From Malus domestica (lineage: Eukaryota > Streptophyta > Magnoliopsida > Rosales > Rosaceae), in NCBI RefSeq assembly GCF_042453785.1, contig NC_091673.1, forward strand, positions 5,110,501 to 5,174,500: DNA of 64,000 bases. The letters are read 5' to 3'. Of the stretch, positions 11,628 through 23,836 are shown one piece after another. The translations under genes were made by a program, and so were the position numbers. A model generated the notes under the pieces. That model made no database searches, had not been told where the DNA came from, and saw only the letters and a list, made by a program, of their open reading frames with translations. Every line of letters starts with the position of its first letter. Position 1 is the stretch's first letter.

Positions 11628-13320
11628 TGGCGCGTCTTCTTCTCTTTGCCAACTTGCAAAAATGCCAACATGACAATGGGGTGTCATCATTCATCAACCA
11701 TCACCACATCAACTTCATGTATGGTACCATATCATTTTCATGTGTAGCGTAGGGCCATTAAGGTATTGGTGTTTATTATATTGTCGTACTATGAATCTGA
11801 TTATACAATTGAACATAAAGTAGTGGTTGGAATAAGGAAGTGCGGCTTCCCTGAGTCGAAATAAGTTGCAGTAACTCAATTTCAATTTATTGTGCAAGTT
11901 TTGTAGTCACTTTGAAGTTTGTGTTTTTAACTTAATTACATGTTAACGATAACCATGCATACTGGATTTTTGCAGTATATGTGACCCTGTTTGAGCGTTG
12001 TTATGGCGTGAGGAAGATGTTGTATTCTAGTGTTGTTGATGAATCCGCTCGTGGATTATGCATTTGACATATGGCTAGAAGCGTTGTGGCGACTACGAAT
12101 GCAATTTTCTTTTAACAAAAACAAACAATCTAGCATAATTTACTACGGTATGGTAACTTTTTACATTTATTGTTACGATGTTGACATGCTACACTAAGAG
12201 CCAGTTGGTACCTTGTGTAAAGAAAATTATAGCATTGATCCTTGAACTTTGACCAATTGAAATTTTGATCTTTGAACAAAAAATCTATGAGTATTAATCT
12301 ATGAACTTGTTTCAACGTGAAGCAATAATTCTTATGAGCAACTCTGTTAAAACTTGCATGACTTATTTGCCCCTTATAGCCCTTCATTTTGAACAAAAAT
12401 TCTAAACAAAGAATGACTATTATTCAATTTATTCTACATTGTGACAAAGTATTTTTCCAACATTAGGCAAAGCATTTTTCTTTAAAATGTAATGTTTATC
12501 AATGACTTGTGCGTGAGAACGCCAAATAAATATAATACGGAAACTAATTTCGTTGTTGGTACCGGGAAACTTCCTCATTTGGAAAGCCGTGTTGAAAGCG
12601 AATTGGCAAAATTAAATTAGCAAAAGTATGAATGTTGGACTAAAATGATGAACCAAACATGTCAACGATACTTCTAGATGTGGACCCCCCATATGCCATT
12701 CCTAAATATACATGCACGTATACGTTACCATTTGAGAATCCAGATTCTCGCCGGATTCGTGAATTATATTCGTTCATCGTACGATTAAAAATTATTTTAA
12801 ATATTTTTATTTAAAATTAAATATAAACAGTACCTGATAAAAACTGATCACATAATATATGATGAACGAATATAATTTTACAAATTCCTAAGATCGTCAC
12901 CAAAAGAATCTGAAGAAGATCATGTTGGTACCATTTGCATTCACAAAGTCACAATATCATTTGTTAATTTTATCAAATGGGTCCAACTAGTCACTTTATG
13001 TGTCAAATGTGGTAATCATTAATCCCAAATTTAATCTTAGGTTAAAATGCATAAATCATATGGTGAGTTTATAGTTATGGAGTCTGATTTTCTCTCTTCC
13101 TAATTCTCTCTCCTTTCCTCTTATTTTCTCACAGTTTCTTTCTTCTTTTTTTTTTTGTCTTTTTTTGTCTATAAAAAAATTAATATAAAATGCTAACGTG
13201 GCTTAATCGTAACCGTTTAAATAGGAGAGGAAGGAAGCAGAGAAAAATTAGGAGGGGAGAAAATTATACTTCGTAAATTATTACTAATAAATCTCTGTAC
13301 ATGGACAAAAAGTTAATCTA
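11625..13320. other. AT-rich intergenic with one MITE
   Basis: Nothing coding is supported here. The only structured part is the inverted-repeat element near 12734-12918, listed separately. Confidence 0.5.
12734..12918. mobile_element. MITE with long inverted ends
   Basis: attatattcgttcatcgta (about 12764) and its near-complement tatgatgaacgaatataat (about 12860) face each other. Outside them gagaatccagattct pairs imperfectly with agaatctgaagaag. The element is about 185 bp, non-coding and AT-rich in the middle, and resembles an abundant apple-type MITE from recall. Confidence 0.6.
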
Positions 13321-14265
13321 TAATATATAAAGCCAGAGCCCCACTTTGGGGTCACGGCTTCAACAAAAAACAATAGGACAAAATTGCCCCTCAACCAAAA
13401 AAATAAAAAAGAGCCCAATATAATACATCAAATAATGCATAGATAATTTGGTAATTTGATCATTTTAAAATATAATATAAATATTAGTGGGAAAAGATAA
13501 AAGAATAAAAAAATTGAAGGATTAGTGAAAATTGATGGTGCCCACATGAATGGGAAAGAAAAATCATGAATATTGTGTTTAAAATATATTAAGAGGCGTG
13601 TAATGTTGGTTATAAAAAAAGTCATTCGGATGCGGATAATAATGTGATTAAACAAGTTGTCAAATTATTGTTTTTTTTTTAACAAACAATGTCATTGTTG
13701 TGTTTAAAATATCTTGAGAGGCGTGTAATGCCGGTTATAAAAAAGGTCTTTCAGATGCGGATAATAATATGATTAAATAAGTTGTCAAATGATTGTTTAT
13801 TTTTTTAACAAATGATATTATTCACACTAAGGGAAATGAGGTGGGTTTAGCCTCACAATGAGCTAACAATAATTTGATTCAATCAGTTGTTTATTAAATA
13901 TTAATTTTTTTAAAAGACCTTTTGAACGCGGATATTAATGTAATTAAATTAATTGTCAAATAATTATTTTTTTAACAAACGATATTTTCTACACTAAAGG
14001 GCGGGTGGGCTTAACCTCACAATAAGCTAGCAATAATGTAATTCAGTCAATTGTTTATTAAATATTATTTTATCTATTCTTAATGTAAATTATATAAAAC
14101 CGATTTTATTATGTGAATTCAGTTGCTTTAATTGGTTTATGAGGGGTTTATTCTAATATGGTCTAAAATTATTCATTTACTTTAAATATTTGACTTTTCT
14201 TTTGTCAATTTACGCATATAAATACATTTAAAATGTGTAAGTCGTGCGTAACACATAGTGATTCA
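13321..14265. repeat. Two tandemly duplicated modules, possible Helitron
   Basis: A module of about 125 bp (containing ttaagaggcgtgtaatg and gcggataataatgtgatt) starts near 13571 and again near 13694. A second module (caaacgatatt, cactaaggg, gggcttaacctcacaa) of about 165 bp starts near 13810 and 13976. The left edge begins A|TCTATAATATATAAAG, a Helitron-like 5' end, but no clear 3' hairpin plus CTRR end was found near 14265, so the family is unproven. Confidence 0.45.
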
Positions 14266-14749
14266 AAAAATGCTTTCTACACGCGCTCATTCGAGTGCAT
14301 GAAGGTGAGTACTAAAAAGAGTGTGAATTAAATATACGACTTCGAGTGCATAGAAACACAATTTTAAATATTTGAGTTACATATGTTTTTGAAAAGATTG
14401 AAAGCAACTTGATTAGTAGTACCAATGATATCTTATCTTTCCACCCCACCTTATATTCTCAACCATCACTAAAAGTTGAAAAATGAAAATTATCTTTTCT
14501 CGGCCACTCTAATTACTAAAATAACCTTGATGTGTTTTTCCTTTAACATGAAACAAATAAAATAAATAGAAAACTTCATTTTAATCCTTGGCAAATATGA
14601 CTTTTTGATTAAAACCATAAGTAATTTTAGTAACTTGATACATTAATAACCTCATTTATTAATTATATTTTGATTTATTAATTATTTATCTTTTTCTTTC
14701 TAATTTTTAATGTATTAATTTTATTTCATTATAATTTTTATTTTCATTT
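14266..14749. other. AT-rich intergenic
   Basis: No gene or convincing repeat is seen. Confidence 0.4.
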
Positions 14750-15340
14750 CATTCATCGTAATATATTTTGTTGTGAACATTTAGATAAACTAATTTTTGT
14801 TATACAATATATTTTGATGTACTTTATCTTCTTCATTTAGGTATATTAAATTCATTATAATACATTTCGGTGCATATATTTAGGTACACACATTTCGATA
14901 CAAATATTTAGGTACATTAATTCAATATAATACATTTTCGGTACTAACATTTCAATGCATACATTTCGGTACATACATTTAGGTATATTAATTTAATATT
15001 AATACATTTCGGTACATATATTTAGGTACATACGTTTCGGTACTAACATTTAAATAGATTAGTTCAATATAATATATTTCGGTACTAGCATTTATGTCAC
15101 ATCCTGGCCCGAGGCGGATCACTTCCCCGGCCCACTCTATCACCGTAGCACGATATTGTCCGCTTTGGGCCCCAACCACGCCCTCATTCTCATTTAACTT
15201 CAGAGTTCCTACGGAACCCGAAGCCAGTGAGCTCCCAAAAGGCCTCGTGCTAGGTAGGGATGAGAATATACATTTAAGGATCACTCCCCTGGACGATGTG
15301 AGATGTCACAATTTAGGTACATTAATTGAGTCTTTCAAGT
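14750..15340. repeat. Minisatellite of ACATTTCGGTAC/TTTAGGTAC units
   Basis: Degenerate units built on acatttcggtac, acatttaggtac and attaattcaatata repeat over about 340 bp and resume after the Cassandra insertion (15311-15340). The array therefore predates that insertion. Confidence 0.75.
15095..15310 (-). mobile_element. Cassandra-type solo LTR with truncated 5S-like segment
   Basis: Ends are TGTCACATCC...GATGTCACA, flanked on both sides by ATTTA (15090-15094 and 15311-15315), a perfect 5-bp target duplication. The minus strand contains blocks I recognise from Rosaceae Cassandra TRIM LTRs, including the 5S-RNA-like core GGAACTCTGAAGTTAA. The part that should follow (5S boxes IE and C, with GGGTGACC) is missing, so the copy has an internal deletion and the Pol III promoter is broken. 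There is a single LTR with no internal domain. Confidence 0.8.
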
Positions 15341-15433
15341 TTGAAGAATGTTAAATAAAATTAATAAATTAAAAAACTCTTTTTTGGTCAAAAAATAAAT
15401 TAAAATTTGTGTATTAATAAATTTAAATATTTA

Positions 15434-16276
15434 TGTGAACACGGAAAATTCCTGAAACGAAAGAGACAAGAACAACGTGCACAAACAAATATTATGTATT
15501 TGATGATTTTGGGTTACAATCTCTCTCTATTTTGATCCTCTGATTCGATCTCCGTAAGGTGTGTATTTGTGGATGTGTGATTGATCCAAAGGGCCGTTGG
15601 GCTTGATCTAAGGATGAACGTTCTTCAAGGGCCGTGGACTTGATCTTGAAGGTGGCTTTGAGCGGATCTTCAAATGGGCTTTTGGGCTTGATCTTTGAAG
15701 AACAGTGATGAACGGATCTCCAAGGGCTTTTGGGCTTGATCTTGAAGAACAGTGATGAACGGGTCTTCAAGGGCTTTTGGGCTTGATCTTGAAGAACGGT
15801 TGGATGTATGGATTTGTCGACGTTCGTTGATCCAAAGGGTCGTTGGGGCTTGATCTTGGGTGAACGATGAACGAAGAACACTTTCTTCAAGGGCCGTCGG
15901 GGCTTGATCTTGAAAGAACGATGAACGAAGAACGAAGAAGGCTTTCTTGATTCTTCGGGAACCTGGATGCTTGAGAGCTTCGGAGTTTCAGAGCTTCAGA
16001 GCTTCAAGAGTTTTGCCTAATGATTTTCATTCCCCTTTCAAATGAATGAAATGGGCTTGTATTTATAGAATTTTCCAAGGCCTAATTTTGAATATAATAT
16101 CCCAGATGAAATAAGTCGTTTCTGCCAGGTGTTGACACGTGTCCTATTTGATGACTTTTCCAACTCATTTCAATTTTCGTTTAGTCACACGCCACGTGTA
16201 AAATTTATGTAATACATGAGCGTTGACACTTTGATTTATCGGTCAACATTTATTTACCGAAATTTCGATGTCTACA
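15434..16276 (-). mobile_element. Solo LTR, about 843 bp, minus orientation
   Basis: The copy begins TGTGAACACGG and ends GATGTCTACA on the plus strand, so on the minus strand it starts TGTAGACATC. Flanks are ATTTA and ATCTA, a 5-bp target duplication with one mismatch. A minus-strand TATA box (ctataaataca near 16055-16065) fits an LTR promoter. The downstream half (15590-15920) holds repeats of about 58 bp with the core gggcttgatcttgaagaac. A 132-codon ORF across them is a by-product of the repeat. No gag or pol is attached. Confidence 0.65.
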
Positions 16277-17067
16277 ATCTAATGGGAGACATTAAATAAA
16301 ATGCACATTAATTATTTTGAATTAAGGGCACATTAGGGACTAAAATCAATATTTAATTTAACACTAGGTTTTTTTTAAATTTTAATCTTCTTGAGGGATT
16401 AAAGTTCAAAAACCCCTAAAATAAAACAAAAAACTGAAGGAAAACTCAAAGATCCTAGGATCTGTACCAGACGTGGCTACGACAAACACCCCCTTCCCTC
16501 TAGAAAGGATTCTCTCCGAATCTTTTCGTCTATAACTCGCAGATCAAGTAATTTGGGTTCTTAAAATCTGGACTCCTGATAGTTATAATAATTTTTGGCA
16601 ATTTAATCAAATTTCAAAAGGCCGGATCATTTGATCCACGAGTTTTGGAGGAAAAGATCCGAAGATGATGTCTTTCCTTTCCCTCCTAAGTTCTGCACCA
16701 GACCATGAATGCCCGACAAGGATGGATTTATATTCTCTACTTACTCTCTCTCTATATGCCTTCCTCTATTCTCTCTTACGGAATAGTTGGCAGGAGGAAT
16801 CTGGTGCACGATTGCAGTTTTATTTGGGCGATTGGATATTTCTTGGTGTCATTGAGTGTTCTTCAGTTTCTTTGTCAACAAAAGTGGTTGGGTGGGTGCT
16901 GGCTAGTGACATTAATAATTTTTTTTTTATAACTTTTTTATTTTTAGATCAGTCATTTTGTATGAGGTTAAATTTGTTAATAAAACTTTTATATTAAAGT
17001 GAATGGAAAAATAAACTAATAAGATGGGCATAGCACCTCTCAACTTTTATTGATTGATTCTTCTTAG

Positions 17068-17275
17068 ATTTATTTATTTTATTTTTTCTTAAAAAGGAGG
17101 ATAACTAGTAGCAAGTCACATTTATCTACTTCTTCGGGATTCAGAGAGGCTATGGGGAATTTGACTCTGCCTGTGGTCACAGTCAAACAGACTTAACTCA
17201 GAGCATCGAACCTAGAACTTCTCATATTTTTTTGTTTATTGAGGCTGCGTCCTTACCACTATGCTACTTATTGGT
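17068..17275 (-). mobile_element. tRNA-derived SINE, minus orientation
   Basis: On the minus strand an A box (TAGCATAGTGGTAAGG) is followed about 50 bp later by a B box (GGTTCGATGC), and the element ends in an A-rich tail (plus-strand poly-T-like run near 17068-17092). Confidence 0.6.
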
Positions 17276-17547
17276 ATTATTCTTCTTTGATTTATTCAAT
17301 TATTAAATAAAGATGTGAAAATTATTTCCGAGCTTCTAATTACTAGACTAGTATCAAACTAATAAAAAAGGAGAACGCTTCGGAATCTGCTTTGAGCACG
17401 GTGAAAACTCCATTTTTTCAATTTTGATTCCTCGCAAACTAAGTGCTTTAATTATGGTCAATTTCAAGTGATGGCATAAAGAAAATTCTTCTCCCATAAA
17501 ACGATAAGAGAATAGTGGATGACTTTATATAAAGAAAAGTTTTTTTG

Positions 17548-17796
17548 CGCCAACAAGGATTGGCTCAGTTGATAAGATCTCTATTTTGTGTGTCGCTTAA
17601 CCAAAGTTTGAATTTTATTGCCAATAGTTTTCGTTGGTGCGTGATATGTAAATTTTTACGTAAACCAAAACTAGAAATAGTTGGCAGTTAAGTGTTATGC
17701 GTAAATCTTTCTAACTCGAGGCTGCATATATACTTGACACTGATTGGGAGAATAACCAATCTCTCCGTACACTTTTGTGAATAAAAAAAAAAAAAA
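17548..17796 (+). mobile_element. tRNA-derived SINE, plus orientation
   Basis: The A box TGGCTCAGTTGATAAG is at 17561, a degenerate B box (AGTTTGAATTT) near 17604, and a poly-A tail at 17783-17796. Confidence 0.6.
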
Positions 17797-17997
17797 GATT
17801 CTTGCACAAACCCTACATTTTGTTGGCTCATATTGAGTATGCATTTAAAACCATCTGCCCTAGTTCACCAGCACCCTTGATGTTGCGATGCATGAATTTT
17901 ATATGCGAAGCTATTCGTCATACACGTGACACTATTACTTGATTTATACGTATATTGGTTAGAAAAGTCTTAAGTTAGATAACTCGATTACATATTG

Positions 17998-18155
17998 TCA
18001 CTTAATAAGATGCTACTATGTCAGTTACTTTTCATCTAAAATTAAATAAAGCATCATTTCAAAAAATTAAATTAAATAAATAAATAAAGCAAGCATATGA
18101 TTAAATGAAACATTTAGGTAGAAAGCAAATGACATAGTAGCATCTTATTAAGTGA
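17998..18155. repeat. 26-bp perfect inverted repeat (MITE-like)
   Basis: The 26 bases at 17998-18023 are exactly complementary to 18130-18155, with an AT-rich 106-bp loop. The arm core is cttaataagatgctactatg. Confidence 0.75.
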
Positions 18156-18159
18156 ACGA

Positions 18160-18425
18160 TATAGTAGCATCATAAGTTCGATGACAATTATAATGTGAAC
18201 CATGTCAATTATAGTAATAATATACGGACATGGATGTTGATATTAAGTAGTTAACGTACCACGTGATTAGACAACCTAAGAGAATTTCTCGCCATAATAG
18301 CATCGTAAGTTCGATAATAATAATAGTGTGAACAACATGTCAATTATAGTGAATAATATGTCGAGATGCATGTTGATATTAAGTAGTTAATGAACCACGT
18401 GATCAAACAGCCTGAGCGAATCCCT
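18160..18425. repeat. Tandem duplication, about 135 bp unit
   Basis: Two units share atagcatc(a/g)taagttcgat, catgtcaattatagt, atgttgatattaagtagtta and accacgtgat in the same order, at about 85-90% by eye. Confidence 0.75.
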
Positions 18426-18741
18426 CCACCATACCAAGTATGCCATGTATACACTATGCCATACCACAACCCTTCAATATCCCATCATCATGATATTTTA
18501 ATTATTTACTGAATATGCCAATGGGCCAAAAAAAAAAAAAAGCTGGACAGCATAGTACCCAATTGCACAACGAATCTTTGATTCGCTGACCCCACGTGCT
18601 ATGCTTGTCGGCCGACTCAAAATGTCTTGATATCTAAACTGGGCCGGGCCGAACTCTGAAGCCCATTTATAAACCCAGTTTCCCAAAATAAACACAAAGA
18701 AATGGTAGCAGAATGACGTCACCCATTTTTGAATCCAACCA

Positions 18742-19606
18742 ATGAGGCGCGAAGTTGCTAAGCTAGACGCGAGTGGGTCGTACAGAGAAGCCCTCTACTT
18801 ACACGCGCAGCCCGTCTCTGCGTGTCCTCGCGAATTCACATTCCCGCCTCTTCTCAAAGCCTGCGGAAAGCTGAGCTCCGATCAGCTCCGCAGGCACAAA
18901 TTCTACATACCCATCTCGTCAAAACCGGGTTTTCGGCCGATGTTTACTCCGCCACGGCTCTCACCGGTGGTTGCATGAAGCTTCGTTTTATGGAAGATGC
19001 ACTCAAGGTGTTTGAGGAAATGCCTGAACGGAACTTGGCTTCGTTGAACGCAGTGATCACTGGGTTTTTGAAAAATGGGTACTGTAGAGAGGCTTTGCGA
19101 TTGTTCAAGAACGTGGGGATTGGAGGGTTCAAGCCCAATTCAGTTACAAACAAAAACTAGTATGATATTGGCGTGTGGGAGTGCAGAACACGGCGTGGAA
19201 ATGCATTGCTTGGCAGTGAAGCTTGGCATTGAGAGCGATGTTTATGTTGCCACGTCTGTGCTGACTATGTATTCGAACCGCGGAGAGTTGGTTTCTGCGG
19301 CAAAGGTGTTTGAAGAAATGCCCACCAAGAATGTTGTGAGCTACAATGCTTTTGTTTCAGGGCTTCTGCAGAATGGGGTTCCAATGTGGTGTTGGATGCG
19401 TTTAAGAAAATGAGAGGATGTACAGGTGAAAACCCCAATTCAGTTACGTTGATTTCGGTTGTTTCTGCCTGTGCTAGCCTTTCGTATCTTCGATTTGGCA
19501 AGCAGGTTCACGGTTTGATCGTCAAAATTAAGATCGGGCTTGACGTTGTGATTGGAACAGCACTTGTGGACGCTTATGCTATCTTCAAAGAACTAGATGA
19601 AAAGAG
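18742..19606 (+). pseudogene. Pentatricopeptide-repeat protein pseudogene, 5' part
   Basis: From ATG 18742 the protein has the PLS-class PPR style (FTFPPLLKACGKL, DALKVFEEMPERN, SYNAFVSGLLQNGV, KQVHGLIVK). The frame is broken at least three times: near 18885, where agctccg is duplicated around atc; near 19150; and near 19385. Coding runs up to ..ELDEK at 19606 and resumes at 26884 after a Copia insertion. The order resembles Arabidopsis At2g02750-type PPR proteins (organellar RNA binding), by recall. It cannot encode a full protein. Confidence 0.85.
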
Positions 19607-20553
19607 TGTTGTGCCTTGGCCCGTTTATCAGTGCGGAAACGAGATTCAGATTACAACCTCACCAAATCACACTCAGTTGAACAGAATAAAATACAAGAAA
19701 TAAAGACACCGAGAAATTTACGAGGTTCGGCAAAAACCTGCCTACGTCATCCGAGAGATGTTGCTATTCACTATGAGAATAACTAGTACAAGATACACTT
19801 GAGTTAAATCGACATAACCCAAACCCCAATCCCTTTGTACCCTCACATAATTTTACTAAGAGACTCACTCTCCCCAAGAGTTTCTCACTCTCACTTTATA
19901 TTTTTCTACCACCCGTTCTCATCCGAATGCACTTTCAATTAGGGCTGGTTCGGGTCGGGATCCCGAACCGAAACCCCAAACCCGATTCCCAAACCAAAAC
20001 ATTTCGGGATGGGATTTTATATCCCGAAACCGAACCAAAACTATTGGAATCCCGAAATTCGGGATTCCCGAAAGTGTTTCGGGATTTTCGGGAAACTTCG
20101 GGATTGGGCCTTGAAGCCCAAAATGTTGGGCTTTTATAACTTTTTACAATTTTAACCTTTTTACAATTTGAAGCCCAAAATGTTGGGCTTTTAAAGAGTA
20201 AGCCCACCATTTAAAGGGTAAGCCCACCCTTTTTTCATAAAAAAAAAAAAAAAAAAGGTTACAATTGGCAATTGCAACCAGCCATTGCCCGCACAAGCAC
20301 AGGCAGCCCACTTGTTTCAATTTCATCACAATATCACAGATTCACAATACCACACCTGTTTCAATTTTCATACCAAGAAAGCAACAACTAACAAGTTAAG
20401 CTTAAGTTTATAAACGTCTAACAAACTAGTTAATTAAAAGTGCATGCAACCAAAATGAAATAAGTTAAATTTTACAAACCAAACTTCCGAATGAATTTAG
20501 ATTAAATTACAAACCAAAAGCAAAACATAGTTTATAAACGTAGTTCATTTCCT

Positions 20554-23189
20554 TTAGCCCCTTCGACCTCTTCCCCTTGTTGATGAATGACCCGTTGACG
20601 TTGGTGTTGATGGTGGTGGTGGACCCCTTCCTCTTGTTGATAATTGAACCCTCCTTTGTGTTGGATTAGATGCTCTTGAAATGGGTGGTCGTGGAGGTAA
20701 TGATGGGCGGCATTGAACTTGAGGTGGTGGAGGAGGTGGCATTTCACCTTGTGTGGGATTCTCCTCACCTCCCATATTAGGCAACTCTAAAACGATAAAA
20801 ACAATAAAACACAAAATATATTTAGAAAGTGAATGCATAAATTTTAAAACTAAGAAAATGAAAACATGAAATCAAATATTTCACTTACCCTTCTCCAACT
20901 CTTCAAGTTCCTTGTAGAACATAAGATCGTCAATTGTAGGCTCCTTGTAGAAAGACATTTCATTCCCCCTTAGCCAATCACTTGTACACACCAAAGCCTC
21001 AACTGTTCTCGGTGTTAGGGAAGCTCTAAAAGGATCTACAACTCTCCCACCAAGACTAAAAGCATTCTCACTAGCAACGGTGCTACTAGGAAGAGCAAAA
21101 ATGTCCTGGCAACCCTACTAAGAGTTGGATATATTCCAGAATTGACTTTCCACCAATCCAAAATATTGAAACCCTCATAAGTTAAGCTTTGGTGAGGATC
21201 ATTGAAATACATATCCACTTCATTGGATATCTCATTTTGTTGGGCCGCTGCTCTTTTTTGTTGGATCTTCCTTTGCATTCTTGTAGCAACATCATCATCT
21301 TCCAACCCCGAAGAATCATCTACCACAACACTTGGCCTTTGATCCACGGTAACACTACTACTACTACTAGAAACCTCTCCCTCCTTATACGCCTTAAACA
21401 AATCTGTCAAGTTTTTTTTAATAGTCGTCTTCACATCCAAGATTGCATCACATGAATAGCGGAGTTCCTCTAGACTTGCCTCCAACATTTCAAACTTGTA
21501 CCTCGGGTCGAGTGCTTGGGCTATAAAGAGTATAGGGTTAACCTTTTCAATGTCCCCCCAATACTTGTCAAACTTAAGCTTCATGGAAGTTGCCACACTT
21601 TGCAAAGTGGCATTAGAGAAAGTGCAAATCTTTTCTTCTATCTCCACTTGCAATGCCATCACCGTGCCAAGTATTAAGTTTGAAGTTGGTGTCAAGGTTG
21701 CACTAAGTGTCAAGGTGGCATCATAAAACTTTTTAAGAAAGTGAGCAAAACTCACCGCCCTCTCCCAATCTTCCACCACCGGAGGACCCACCCGTTTCAC
21801 CTTGGTTGTGACCCCATTAATCTCTTTAGATACTTCCTCTTGAAAGTAAGAGATGAAAGTGTTGCACTCATCTGCCATCCTTGAGAACACTTGCTTAAAT
21901 TTGAAGGCACTATTGAGCATTTCATAGGTGGCATTCCACCTTGTGACAACATCAAAAGGAATATTCGACATCCTATCAAATCTCATCAAGACGCAATACT
22001 CCCTAAAAGTCTCCAACCTCGCGGGGGATGAGTGTATGAACTTGACACAATTCCTTATCCCTTCAATCTCACGACTAAGCTCCGTCATTCCATCTTTAAC
22101 TATCAAATTGAGGATGTGACAAGCACACCTCATGTGCAAGTGAGCCCCATCAAGTAAAAGAGTACCATTGGACTTGAGTCTTCTCTTCATGTAGGCAATG
22201 GCAGTGTCATTGGCACTAGCATTGTCAACGGTAATGCTAAATACCTTGTCTATGCCCCAAGTATTCAAGCATACCTCTAGACACCTCCCAATATCATCAC
22301 CCTTGTGAGACGTAATTTGAACAAAATTTAGGATCCTCTTATGCAAAGCCCAATCATTATCCAAAAAATGTGCCGTCACCACCATGCAATTAATATTTTG
22401 GATTGAGGTCCAAGTATCGGTAGTGATACTCACCCTCAAACCATCAACCACCCTCTTGATTTTTTCCTTCTCTGTAAAATACAATTCTAAAACCGCCGCC
22501 GCCACCTTGTGCCTATTTGGAAGCTTGTACTTTGGATTCAAGTCATGGATCCAATCTCTAAAGTCCTCTTGATCAACCGCCCTAAAAGGCATCTCCGCTT
22601 TTATTATCCACTTCACACATTTCATATCAAGTCTTTTTTGATTAAACGTGTGAGCGACAACTTGACCCCCCATCACCCCTTGTGACAACAATGGTTGTTT
22701 CGAATCCGGAGCCTCGTAAAGACTAGAATCCGGGCATTTCTTCAAATGATTAAGAATACCTTTCGTCCCATGTCTAGAAGACTCCGCTGGCACTTGCACT
22801 TTGCAATGATTGCACTCCGCCATAACCGTTGTAATTCCAAATTCATTGGTCACTTTTACCTTAGTGGCATCATTCCAAGCCGGACTTGGCCCCTTAGTCC
22901 TATTACTTCTTTTCTGTTGACCCACCCTACTTGCTAATGTGGCCACCGAAGGCATCTGCCGCCTGTCCAATTCAACACTATCCTCCTCCTCCTCACCTTC
23001 TTCTTCCTCTATTTCTTCATCTATTTCTTCTAACCCTATATCAGCATCCATATCCGGATCATCATCACAATAATCTTCAAAGTATTCTTGAGTTCGAATG
23101 TACTGTGGTTTTCGTTTTACTAAAACCGAGATCCTAGGTGTACTAGTAGATTGTGATTGGCTACCACTACCACTACCAGAACCATCCAT
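20554..23189 (-). pseudogene. hAT transposase (BED zinc finger), one-base frameshift
   Basis: The chosen start is MDGSGSG at 23189; the longer ORF to 23300 adds only a hydrophobic, AT-derived leader. An acidic N terminus is followed by a BED zinc finger (CNHC...HLKKC, about residues 110-160), the RNase H-like hAT core and the C-terminal dimerisation region. Near 21104-21107 one G is missing after GCCAGG, shifting the frame just before the HATC motif; the other frame continues with SSTVASENAFSLGGRV. A GT-AG intron (20787-20888) leads to a last exon, 20554-20786, that is Pro-rich and then Gly-Arg-rich (ending STRGRGRRG). A single lesion suggests recent inactivation or a sequencing error. Confidence 0.85.
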
Positions 23190-23229
23190 CCTGACAATGC
23201 ACAATAATATATCACAACACAGTTCAGCA

Positions 23230-23470
23230 TATATATAATATTCATAAACTGATCCATAAATAAAAGTGTATATAAACTCAGATGGCAGATATATAAACAC
23301 AGTTCAGCATACATATATTGACAGAGTGCACATATATAAAAGTGTATATAAACTCAGATGGCAGATGTATACCACATTATATATATCAGATTACATATAT
23401 TGACAGAGAGTGCAGATGTATACCACATTATATATATCACATTACATATATTGACAGAGTGCAAAATCTG
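23230..23470. repeat. Tandem repeats upstream of the transposase
   Basis: Units containing tatattgacagagtgca, gtgtatataaactcagatgg and gcagatgtataccacatta recur two to three times. They lie in the 5' region of the minus-strand transposase gene. Confidence 0.7.
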
Positions 23471-23619
23471 ACCTGTTTGTTATTGAGCTCTTGTTTAAAC
23501 TTAGAAGTTAGAACCTCCCTGCTACTTATCTATGATAGCTGCTTTAAAATCTGACCTGAATACAAAATCAAATTGCCAAAATTAAGTATCACACACACTA
23601 ACCAAGTCTTCACAATCGT

Positions 23620-23710
23620 TGCAGGGCATACAAATAGCAGGGCATGCAAAAATAGCAGGGCATGCCAAATAGCAGGGATTGAAAAATGAAAAATGGCAGG
23701 GCATCCAAAT
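23620..23710. repeat. Short tandem repeat, AGCAGGGCATGCAAAAAT-like
   Basis: About five degenerate units of 16-20 bp sharing gcagggcat(g/c)caaa. Confidence 0.75.
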
Positions 23711-23836
23711 GAAAAATGTACCGGAGAAAGCAAAAACAAATTAAAACTTAACATCCATATGAATGAGTAAAATGTGTTCGAAATAAAGAGTACGGAACCT
23801 GCAGGAACTACGCAAGCCGATTACAAATTAAATTAC

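Larger units (their letters stand above)
16277..18741. other. Repeat-rich intergenic
   Basis: It contains two SINE-like elements, a 26-bp perfect inverted repeat and a tandem duplication, listed separately. An ORF at 16665-16997 (110 codons) is hydrophobic and AT-biased with no recognised domain, and is not called a gene. Confidence 0.45.

Noticed and set aside
15095-15310. Functional 5S rRNA gene
   Set aside because: Only part of the 5S-like core is present, inside LTR ends with a target duplication; box C is missing.
15492-15890. 132-codon minus-strand ORF
   Set aside because: Generated by the 58-bp tandem repeat within a solo LTR.
16665-16997. 110-codon hydrophobic ORF
   Set aside because: No recognised domain, AT-biased end, and it lies among repeats; insufficient support for a gene.
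23230-23470. CRISPR-like array
   Set aside because: Units are degenerate and vary in length, with no constant spacers; this is eukaryotic transposon DNA.
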